A stretch of 64,000 nucleotides of DNA. Origin: Eutreptiella sp. 'Long Island Sound 2002'. Its lineage: Eukaryota > Euglenozoa > Euglenophyceae > Eutreptiales > Eutreptiaceae. A program made the position numbers and the translations under genes. Below the pieces are notes generated by a model that was not told where the DNA came from, made no database searches, and worked only from the letters and a program-made list of their open reading frames with translations. Shown in pieces: positions 56,301 through 64,000 of this stretch. The DNA lies in assembly GCA_964036045.1 (NCBI GenBank), contig OZ038397.1, positions 26,529,346-26,593,345 on the forward strand. The letters are read 5' to 3'. Numbering within the stretch: the stretch's first letter is position 1; every line of letters begins with the position of its first letter.

Positions 56301-58523
56301 CACATTGATACTGTCGCGAGCCCAGCTGGTCGACGGGCCAGATGGCACGAATTTCTCTCTCTGTTTGACCTCCATGTGTCGTATTTGCCTGGAAAACACA
56401 ACACGGTAGCGGATGCTCTGAGCCAATGGGCTTACCCCGCCTCAGAGGGGCTGCAAAGTACCAACATCCATGGTACGGAGCAGGACCGCCATGTCATCAT
56501 CGAATGGGATCAGGAAGAAAAGAAACTCATTCGACGTGCATGCATGCAATGCGCTGTTAAACAGCACGCATTACCGTGCCATGACATCACGGCCATCACA
56601 GATCCGGCGCATGCTCATGAGATCTGCACCAAAACACTAAAAGTCGTGGAAAAAGTCACCGATCCCTCCTCAGGGAGTGTGAAACGGTTTGACTATACCC
56701 GACAAGTAAGTCGATTTCGGTTGATCCAGGGCATTAAGCGTCGAGATCCGGCCAAAACTCCACCCCTGCCTAAAGATTCCCTGATCATCCGTGACTGGAC
56801 GTCCGATTATCTGCAGGATCCCATGTTTAAAGAGGTCTTTGGAAATCTCAAATCTAAAGATGCTCACAAGGATGGGATTTTTCCTGAGTACTCGTTGGAT
56901 GGGGGGAAGCTGTGGATGGAGGGTAAATTGTGTGTGCCAGACGCCCTAGCCCCCCGAGTGTTAAACTGGTGGCATAAATGGGAGTCCCCCCACGCACATG
57001 GCCGTCGACTGTGGTCGATGATTAAACATAGGTTGTTTGGCTCACGGCTATATACTCACTGCATGAAAGTAGCCGCCGGATGCGCCCAATGTGCTGTCTC
57101 GACGCCTCCCAGCGCGAAGAAGCACGGCCATCTGAGGCCTCATCCTATTCCGGAGCGCCTCTTTAACAGAGTCACCAGTGATTTCTTCTATCTCGGTGAG
57201 CTCGATGACGAAGAGTGCCATTGGACTAATAAAAAAGTCAATGGTGTGCTCCTCATTCAGTGCCGTCATTCCGGCTACATTCAAGTGTTGCCTTGCAACA
57301 TTGAGTCGATGACTGGCAAGGCTGCCGCCAAATGGTGCGCGCAGACCTGGATGGGAGGCTGGGACGTCCCATCCGAGGTGGTAACGGATTCAGGCAAAGA
57401 GTACACTTCCGAATGGTGGAGAGAATTGTGTGCTCGCCTTGGAATCCACCACCTCCGATGTGAAATCCACTCGCATGGAGCGCTGCCTGGCGAAAGAGCC
57501 GGCCGCTCAATAATAAATATGCTTCGTAAGGAGCTCGCGAGTGAAAAGGATTTCCATTGGATGGAAGTTCTCTTCCCATTGCTTCGCCGTTACCACAACA
57601 CGCCTTTGTATCATGGCCTTTCTCCAAATGAAATTGTCTTTGGACGAAAGAAGTGTTGGTGGAACATGCCGTTGAATAATCCTCGCCCCTGTAAAGATGC
57701 TTCGCTGTTTTTGGACGAAGTCCAACGAGCAGATAAAACTGTGTCGAAATTAATCGAGAAGCATCAAGCTGACTGGCTTTGGGTCCAGAATCAAGGCCGA
57801 AAAAACCCCCACAATTTTGAAGTCGATGATCGAGTTTGGCTTCGAAAATCCGAAACCACCCTGGACGGAGATGACAAGCTTCTTCCCTTGTGGGAGGGGC
57901 CATTCGCTGTTACAGCGCGTCTTGGTGAGAACAGGTGGAGGATTCGTGTGGATGTCAGCAGGGAAATTGACGTTTCGGGCGATCGCCTCAAGAGAGAGAT
58001 CCCCTCCCCCAAGGATCGGGTTAAACCCCTTTTTTGGACTGCGAAACATTTGTCTGATCGGGTCATCGAAGGGGGAAAGTACGAACTCAAGAGGATTGTT
58101 GAAGCAAGACGTGATGCCAAGGGCGAATGGGAATTTCTGTGTGAGTGGAGGGGCTTTGATTCCAGTCACAACAACTGGGAACCAGCCCAATCTTTTGTCC
58201 ATGGGTACACCAAGGGGTTCATCGACTTCCTCAAGAAGCACCCCGAAATTGGAGTACTCCTGACAGATTCTTTGTCGAAACCAGACAGACAAGTGGAGAG
58301 CGACGGAAAACGACCTGTGGTGAATCGAGATCCAGCCTTTTACGGCCCTCAGCAGCCACATTCCAGGGCTGATCCGTCGATCCCCCCTCCTGCGGTCAGG
58401 CCAGCCCAGGAGCCAAATGAGGACCAAGCTTCAAGTTCGGCCGCTGATTTGCAGCGCCCAAGCCGTATGAGGGCCAGGCCAGATAGGTTGGTGGTCACAT
58501 GTATTCGTGCTTGGCCGAATTGA
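53340..58523 (+). CDS. pol: Element B Pol: PR, MTase-like, RT, RNase H, IN, chromodomain
   Basis: 1727 residues counted after the TAG, in the gag frame, ending at TGA; no ATG before the protease. Domains by residue: retropepsin-like site at 79 reading DNGS instead of D(T/S)G; methyltransferase-like segment at about 260-345 with YDAFANRMN, then WINPPF (NPPF at 305) and ILVVPLW; RT at about 560-800 with YIDD at 743; RNase H with RTDASRYAIGAVL near 909; integrase with H-H-C-C zinc site near 1215-1250 and catalytic D1281, D1350, E1385; a GPF motif (LLPLWEGPFAV). The chromodomain at about 1581-1634 has FLCEWRGFDSSHNNWEP. No internal stops; probably functional apart from the odd protease motif. Confidence 0.92.
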   Translation, partial: GSHENRPSPGDFRHDPQIPDRPLLDVGSLVSSPLDPAADPSVVVDEVGVQSKHRARQFVTKLWVSDCKGNFHLATCLCDNGSEVNLQSNSFLPDDCVFESPHPVTLEGVSGHSLAGGQRGCYISTHLVAQDLWEEQNVEEVVLKDDYFYRADIKYDLYLGHPWLRKNRVAPVGHRRCFLLESGPLERPEFRFLHAGFKSAEEFLKQKVTPKFGEDVTIAEVNGSADYSQELECLRRDSQPRRPSRWHSSSYRVVDKWRDAICEYFHEHHSFWPQYDAFANRMNKRFDKHFSDAWTHKWDKKLWINPPFHLIQQVIHKIKQDKTQAILVVPLWDDKPWFQELQEICVDYIELPRKIKLYARDDTGPLPQRSWSSLAFLVDGKLSDSNSADSSTDSCVGSESEVERGTDDESIFSDFCPSDTQGDSTSNGSASSPSSPIRSTSKRIFSARAKKNLQSRRKFRVFYEKPPVEAFMDPFEELDHEENLWDFDTRPTYLQEAVDTDLFRDIRKKILPVKAEEVAKVFSTVIPGDQVDTELCSKSREKIFGERKDTTLSGKLIKDPPVRGQFGEAFIELREGYKAKKQRPYENHGHKHEILRKIIERNLREFGWLEGCMTSEWCCSPFTVPKPPPADQNTIDGWRMVVDFRNLNAETKADSHPLPLIEEEIAKRARGRLFSVLDLRHGFHQMPLRKDSRPLTCMCTPCGPVQWTVMPMGLKNAPSFFQRMMEDVLFTTHPELRAFVSVYIDDIIIATEGEGLTEAELVALHEKQLNQVLDILDANQLICGPKKGKLFLKSVEFCGSLLENGTRRPSPGKLVAIQKWKRPETITELRGFLGCCNFYHTFVPNYAKFAAPLTELLKVGRDAGKAGSKVRVKWTDECEGAFHHLKAALCEVATLHVPQFDRPFYIRTDASRYAIGAVLEQVDEATGDHYPLAFWSRKLAPRQMQWSPREQETYAIICALKKYQSWVGTNRVEVLTDHRSLEYWATEHIDTVASPAGRRARWHEFLSLFDLHVSYLPGKHNTVADALSQWAYPASEGLQSTNIHGTEQDRHVIIEWDQEEKKLIRRACMQCAVKQHALPCHDITAITDPAHAHEICTKTLKVVEKVTDPSSGSVKRFDYTRQVSRFRLIQGIKRRDPAKTPPLPKDSLIIRDWTSDYLQDPMFKEVFGNLKSKDAHKDGIFPEYSLDGGKLWMEGKLCVPDALAPRVLNWWHKWESPHAHGRRLWSMIKHRLFGSRLYTHCMKVAAGCAQCAVSTPPSAKKHGHLRPHPIPERLFNRVTSDFFYLGELDDEECHWTNKKVNGVLLIQCRHSGYIQVLPCNIESMTGKAAAKWCAQTWMGGWDVPSEVVTDSGKEYTSEWWRELCARLGIHHLRCEIHSHGALPGERAGRSIINMLRKELASEKDFHWMEVLFPLLRRYHNTPLYHGLSPNEIVFGRKKCWWNMPLNNPRPCKDASLFLDEVQRADKTVSKLIEKHQADWLWVQNQGRKNPHNFEVDDRVWLRKSETTLDGDDKLLPLWEGPFAVTARLGENRWRIRVDVSREIDVSGDRLKREIPSPKDRVKPLFWTAKHLSDRVIEGGKYELKRIVEARRDAKGEWEFLCEWRGFDSSHNNWEPAQSFVHGYTKGFIDFLKKHPEIGVLLTDSLSKPDRQVESDGKRPVVNRDPAFYGPQQPHSRADPSIPPPAVRPAQEPNEDQASSSAADLQRPSRMRARPDRLVVTCIRAWPN

Positions 58524-60169
58524 GGAAGCCATCCTACCACATTCTGCTCAATCCACTGTTCATTCATTCTGTTTATGTCATGATGTGGAAAACTGCGAAT
58601 GTTTGATAATTTGACGTCAATCAATCAATTTTTCTTTGGTCTCCGTTCGGTAACGTATCGAAAGTCGAAAGCCGAAAGCCACGGAGTGTGCTGCCGTGTT
58701 CAGAAAAAATCAAACTCAGGCTTAATTCAGGCAGATTCGGGGTAATCTTGTCTCTGTTGGTCTGTGCATCTTTGGAATTTGGCTACTCGTGCAGATGGAA
58801 GCAAATGTACATAGTAAAAACGCTGCGCAGCGACATTCACCCCTACAGGCACCCCCTGTAGTACTGGCTGCACCAGATGCGACGCCAGGAACTCAGATCG
58901 TACCTTCATTTGCTGTGATGCTAACGCCAAAGTCCAGATTCAGATCCAGGATCCTCAAATTTACCTTGAATTTCTCAGGTTTGTCCATCATTCTGCCACT
59001 GTTGTACGAAACCCAGACGTCAATTGTTCAGAAAATCTTCAGATAGGAGCTCTAGGGACTTCTAACAGCAACCTCTGAAGTCCGTAAGCTTCGTTGTATT
59101 TTTGGCACACGCCAATGTGAGCTCAATCTGACCTGAAACTGTCGAGAATGGTGAATCCAAGTATCTTGTGGGACACATTTGAAGGATTGGCCTTGTCCAA
59201 GTCGATTGACACCACCGCCACTGTAAATTCGGTGTCTCTCAGTTATATACTGTCAGTAAAGCGCCTTCAGTGAACCTTCGGCGCGTTACATGCCAAGGAT
59301 CCAGGGCCAGCATGTCCCATCATGATGCATCATCACATGATCCACATTTTGATAGAATCTGTTAGATGCTCGCGAACCAACGTGCCGGAAAGCACAATTG
59401 AGCTGAATAAACGACAATATATATTAACTTTAGTCTAAACGAAGGTGTTGGTAGTTTCAGTTGTACACATTCCGCTTCATTTCACCTTCATCTCAGGGAA
59501 TTTACTCATGTTAGGACAATTTAGGTTGATTGCCTTGTCATCTCCCTTCATTCCTCAAAGATCTGTTTAGATCTAAGTGAACAGAAAGACATCTTTACCT
59601 TCTGTGGTTCACTTAGGGTCTACAGACTACATCTGTATTTGTTTTCCCTCTCTGTGAGTGTTTCATCTCCTTCATCTCTGCCCAAATTAACTCAAATTTG
59701 CTGAATCTTGTGATCATCCACCAGATGCGCCACATCTGAAGCACATGCTGCACTTTTCAGAACGAGAAAAGCGGGAGTAACACGATGTAGAGTTCGGCGA
59801 GGACACCGTAGCGTGCCCGCGACAGCGAAACTGTGCCAGAGCGCTGAGATGTCACTCCAATTCTTGGTCCCCCCACTCAATCCATCAATAATCTACCTCA
59901 TTCTCAACCAATGCATGGTTTGGTATCGATTCTCGATACGTTTACATGCTTTTTAGCCCTTGACCTAATGTTTTACTGCACGGAGGACTGTTCGTCACTT
60001 CTCATTCTGTCTCATTTCAGGTTCATCCACCCTGATTCAGTGCCAATTCAGCCCAAATCAGGTCAGATCAAGCAGATTTCGCCCCATCGAGGCTACATTT
60101 CTATTTTTTTCTGGGACTTACCCGCACTACGTTCTTCGTTGACGTAGCGACACACCCCAGTGTGTTTTT
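58524..60169 (+). other. Element B 3' non-coding region
   Basis: About 1.65 kb between the pol stop and the polypurine tract. No frame longer than about 85 codons and no recognisable motif. A long 3' non-coding region is also seen in element A. Confidence 0.7.
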
Positions 60170-60179
60170 GGAGGGGGAG
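60170..60179 (+). other. Element B polypurine tract
   Basis: GGAGGGGGAG immediately precedes the 3' LTR (TGTAAG at 60180), the expected plus-strand primer position. Confidence 0.85.
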
Positions 60180-60711
60180 TGTAAGTGCGGCTAGCCCCAT
60201 CTGCTCAGATTTTCAGACATTCTGCCCAGATTGGCTACATTTTGGTCATTTTCTTTGCTTCGGCGGAATTGCCGCCTCGCAGCTCAGTCACAGGATATTT
60301 CCTATATATTTCTGATATGCCGGATTTGATTCCGCGGTCCATTCCCCGTAAATCCGCCGCGTTCCGCTATTTTAGCTGGAATTGCCATTTGCCGCTGACG
60401 CGCGCTCGCGGGCCAGATCGGCCAAACATTTTTACATAATTGGATTATTTAAATCTTTTCAGACAGTTTTGGACACTCAGATGTATTTAGAATAATTCGC
60501 CGCAATTTTCTTCATAGACTGGGATTTTCTGCCGGATAACAATCAGCATGGATCTTGCTTCTGTTGTCGCTGCTCTCGCCTCAGTTGGTGTTCGAGTATC
60601 CGGTTCTACCCCCAATAACAACATTCAGGGAGACTCCTCGCGTGCCTGCCCCACTGGTCTTGCCGGCCCCGAGCCCTCCGGCACCCTCAACGACCCAGGG
60701 CAGCACTTTCA
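60180..60711 (+). repeat. Element B 3' LTR
   Basis: Differs from the 5' LTR at only three positions, clustered near 60495-60500. It contains the same gag-start ATG (60548), whose frame here runs out into element A sequence and stops at 60940; this is a by-product of the LTR-encoded start. Confidence 0.95.
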
Positions 60712-61040
60712 GGGACCACCTCGGTCGTCGTGTGTCGCCTATGTTGGCCGTGTATGCCACTGCCACTGTGGTGGTGACCGTAGCAGCCGGCACCCGGTGC
60801 GCCTGGTATGGGTTAGCGGGTCCTTTGGATGCCGAACAATCGCCGCCAGGACCCGGGACTTGATACTTGATACTATACAAGTGCTACGAGCTGTTACATC
60901 AGCATACCTATCCCACTGTGGGATACCTATCTTACTGTGACTTACTGAAGTGAGGATGTGACACCCCCCCCCCCATCAGGATGGTCCTGGGTACCCGCTG
61001 CCATGCGTGGGTGTTATCGAGCCCCCCCAGGGTTTGCTCT
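60712..61040 (+). other. Element B right target copy and element A 3' non-coding, right part
   Basis: Starts with the second GGGAC (60712-60716) and continues the non-coding region of element A that was broken at 49935. Contains a C-run (60964-60974). Confidence 0.75.
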
Positions 61041-61051
61041 AAGGAGGGGGG
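61041..61051 (+). other. Element A polypurine tract
   Basis: AAGGAGGGGGG directly precedes TGAAGC, the start of the 3' LTR. This fixes the LTR start at 61052 and hence at 36035. Confidence 0.85.
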
Positions 61052-63998
61052 TGAAGCCGTACCCAGAACCCCATGGCCAGGTTACGGCATACAACCGGTC
61101 TCCGGTCCACTAACCCCATTGACGGCCGTGTTCCGTGCCGTAAAGCCCCGCATCGGCAACCGATGCACCGCCAGCGGAGATTTGTGTATCAGAATATCAG
61201 GAATCAACAGGGTTTTATTTTCATATTGTTTCCGTCAATTTTTACGCTTCCGTTCTGATACTCACTGTTTTGACTGCTGGCGGTTGGCTCGCGACTTTAC
61301 CGTAACCGCCAGTTTAACTGTTTATAATAGAAATTTTAACGCTATCCGTCACGAAGGCTCCAAAGTCGCCAGGAACTGCATGGATGCTTCCGCAATTTTC
61401 ATAATTAATACTCGCAACCTTAATCCGAATCTTTCAGGATGTCGAAATCGGATTTTCGACTTCGACATCCCCGCACTTGATTTGACCTCTTTCGAGTGGA
61501 CCTACGTGCTTCCGTATGCACGAATCAACTTCTCTTTTATCCTGCCCTCCATTTGTCTTAAAGATATGGGCAAAACAAAGTTGATTCGTGAGGCCACTTG
61601 TGAAGGTCATATCTCGTGTTGCTTGCGAGGAATTACGATAAGGAAACGTGGGATGTATTCACAATACTCCCGACGTAATTTAGGAAGCATTATATGCCTT
61701 GCGTCTCCACACGTGCGCGCTAGTGTAATGGATCATGGTCAAGAGGGTGGAGTTTGCGTTGTAACTCTATGGCCATGACATTGCGTGCGTTAGGATAACT
61801 TTCGAGTGTAGCGCGCAAGTGTTGGTGTTGCATAGGAACTCTCCTTGAGTTCCTATGAGCAATTGACACAAAGTTATGCCCTTGGAGGGGCATGACATAT
61901 CGTGGTGGGAGCTACCTTTTTGGGCAATATGTGGTATGTGCCATGTGTTGTGTTGCGTGCCCATATGGCGGGTCCATTACTCCAAGCCAAGCCCGCCAAT
62001 GGACCTCATATTGTGCAAGCCCCTTCTCCATACTCCCTACGATCAATTGCAAGCCTAACCTTCGTGAAGGGAAGCTTGTGTGGTGAACCCGAAGCGATGC
62101 GTTGGGAGCAAAGTGTGTGTTTTGCAATTTTCCATATTTTCGTGTGCCCACTTGGGAAGTAGCGCTTGTAACCTTTCAAGGCGCCCCAAGTGGAGCACAT
62201 ATGTGGGATCGAAGGTCATTGGTGTCAAGTCATTGTGTTTAGAAGGATCAAGTGATTGCACGATCCAAGCCGAAGATATTATAATATAATTATGCACCTT
62301 TCAAGGCACTTTTGTGTGTGCTTGTGCCAATTTTGCCATTTTTGGCCCGTCATGATGTCAAGTGGCGACCGTGTATCTCAACGTTGCGCTCAATTGACAT
62401 CATGACCCAAGTATGATATGAGGGTACATACTTCGGTGCCCAACATATCTTGGACCCGGCGAATAACTCCTCTTAGGCTTGGCATACCGTGGCCGCCATG
62501 TTGGCGATTTGGGACTATCCCAAATCATGGGCTCACTTGGCGACCCTGCCATGCCCAATATCGGAGGAGTTGGGCGACGCCCAAAAGATATGTTGGACCA
62601 ATATGACTTGATACCAATCCTATGGCACACTCCGGTCCGAGTCGGGCATGTGCCTCATTTGCCCCAACCATGAGTGTGCGCATATTTGGCCATTTTGAGC
62701 AATTTTCCACTTTTGCTGCCCGCCGTGCACTATGTTCTAACCCTCGTGCACGCCGGACGCATAGACCAATGGACCATATATGACATGGGTGTTATGGGTA
62801 ATGGTCCCCATGGTCCACACACCACGTGGGCGAAGCGGAGCCACCTTCGTTAAGGCGCTAGCCCAAAGTGAGTGTGGGCAATTTTGCCATTTTGGCATTT
62901 GTGGACCCAATTAGGATCGTCACCACGCCAGGCAGCATGGAGATCTTTGAGAGCCAAGGGCATGGGAGTCTCCGTTGGACTCCCAGTGGATCGCGTATGG
63001 AATGGCGGATCCGATCTCCAAGCCGGCGTGGAGATATACTATTGGGAGCACACCGAATTTTGGCTCATTTCAAGCAGCCAAAATGACCCGATTTTGGGAC
63101 CCCAATTTCCCCCTTCCGTGTGGTCAATTGGCGGCCCCAATTCTCTAAGCCTATAGGGAGCCCGGACCTAAATCCAAGTTGTACACTCAGATATAAGTCC
63201 TAGGTCCTGCCTCCTACCCTGTGAGCCTTTGGCCTTACCTTGGCCGAGCGAGCCGCGCGTGGGAATAACGCCAATTTTGGTGATTTTGGCATCATGACCC
63301 CACTTGACTCATCCGTGTTGCCCTGATGCCGGGACCTCAGAGGGAACCAGGTTGGGTGAGGGCTCCAGGGAGTTCGTACTCGAAGGGCACAGGGTCAGTT
63401 GCCTCGTCCCTACCTCTGGCGGGTCCGGACGAGGGGTCGATTTTGGGGATTTTTGAGTTAATTTCAGTTTGGGCTGAAACAGCCCATTTTCAGCTACCAA
63501 CTCCTGGGTGATAATGGCGGGGCCATATCTCTGGCTCAGAGTGGAGTTGGGACCTGCCGTTAAGGGAGCATAGGGAGCCACTGTCGGTTGGCCTTGGAGC
63601 CCATTGGTTCACAGGAACTCGCCTGTGGCTGTGCGGGACACCTCTCCCATTGGCAGGGTTTCAGGGTCCGGACTGAGCAGGGCATGGGTTGTGTTTGAGC
63701 CCCCGCCCCTACCAGCCACTGAGAGGGTCGGACCTGGGATTGGGATATGAGTTGGGACTGAGTGTCTATTGTCCCTTGATGCCCTTACCCCAGTCCAGTC
63801 TTAACCCCATGGGTACATATCCTGATGTGTTGCTGTACATACTTTCGTTCCCTCTTTGCAGAGTGGCAAGGATTCTGAAACGCTTTGTCACATGACACAG
63901 GCGTATTGATGCCCTTGTGAGCGTAGTGCCTTGCCTGCCTGCTCACCTGTGCGTGTCACCGCAGCGTCCCGTGGCCGGCCCCCCACGGGAACGCGTCA
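61052..63998 (+). repeat. Element A 3' LTR
   Basis: Colinear with 36035-38981 (offset 25017) without indels. About 15 substitutions were noted, for example at 61058, 61434, 62047 and 63900. Both hairpins and the open frame at the LTR start are conserved (stop at 61776-61778). The window ends two bases after it. Confidence 0.92.
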
Positions 63999-64000
63999 AT

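Larger units (their letters stand above)
49936..60711 (+). mobile_element. Complete Ty3/gypsy chromovirus B (10,776 bp)
   Basis: All hallmarks are present: identical-length LTRs (49936-50467, 60180-60711) with only three differences, TG...CA ends, tRNA-iMet primer site, gag, pol with chromodomain, polypurine tract GGAGGGGGAG and a GGGAC target duplication. It is inserted in the 3' non-coding region of element A. It belongs to the same family as element C. The insertion is recent by LTR identity. The main blemish is a TGA in gag. Confidence 0.95.
36035..63998 (+). mobile_element. Ty3/gypsy chromovirus A with 2.9-kb LTRs (hosts element B)
   Basis: LTR-bounded element, about 17.2 kb once B and its duplicated GGGAC are removed. 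The LTRs (36035-38981 and 61052-63998) are colinear with no indels and about 15 substitutions. Both start TGAAGC and end GCGTCA. A polypurine tract AAGGAGGGGGG sits immediately before the 3' LTR. The target is gag of element C. The base pair AT at 63999-64000 agrees with a 4-bp duplication ATTG (36031-36034), but the window ends there. One plus-strand coding frame runs 39433-48783 with two TAG codons. Confidence 0.9.

Noticed and set aside
60548-60940. Separate 130-residue gene in the B 3' LTR
   Set aside because: It is the LTR-encoded gag start reading out into element A non-coding sequence.

Overview
The window is nuclear DNA of a eukaryote. It holds chromodomain-bearing Ty3/gypsy retrotransposons, a LINE-type endonuclease/reverse-transcriptase relic, tRNA-derived SINE-like units, a hAT-like miniature transposon, long CA/GT microsatellites and many G or C homopolymer runs. 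There are no bacterial operons. High GC in the coding parts, an abundance of chromoviruses and a protist-like LINE suggest a unicellular alga or other protist with a repeat-rich genome. I cannot name the species from sequence alone.

Left part (1-8.1 kb): a direct tandem duplication with a period of about 4.44 kb (1-3648 and 4445-8094). Each copy carries a GGGT/GTGC microsatellite, a 45-bp minisatellite and tandem tRNA-derived SINE-like units. The 796-bp spacer holds one possible small minus-strand gene.

Middle (8.1-30.5 kb): decayed repeat-rich DNA. It contains at least three minus-strand relics of one unrecognised protein family, four copies of a 270-380 bp dispersed repeat abutting C-tracts, a 330-bp hAT-like MITE with an 8-bp target duplication, a fold-back element, and two tRNA-like relics. 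The only host-gene signals are a minus-strand exon encoding a SAM domain (26.3-26.6 kb) and an acidic/serine-rich minus-strand open frame (23.8-24.3 kb), possibly of the same gene.

Right part (30.6-64 kb): a four-layer nest. A LINE relic (30.6-33.2 kb) is interrupted by Ty3/gypsy element C (LTR 33182-33713 plus most of gag). C is interrupted in gag by Ty3/gypsy element A (LTRs 36035-38981 and 61052-63998, 2947 bp each). A is interrupted downstream of pol by element B (49936-60711), a complete member of the same family as C, with 532-bp LTRs and a GGGAC target duplication. Both families encode protease, a methyltransferase-like segment, reverse transcriptase, RNase H, integrase and a C-terminal chromodomain.

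Most notable are the expression signals. In the B/C family the gag reading frame starts inside the LTR and is translated through the primer-binding site. In both families Gag and Pol lie in one frame separated by TAG codons (two in A, one in B), with no ATG upstream of the protease. This implies stop-codon readthrough or a reassigned TAG.
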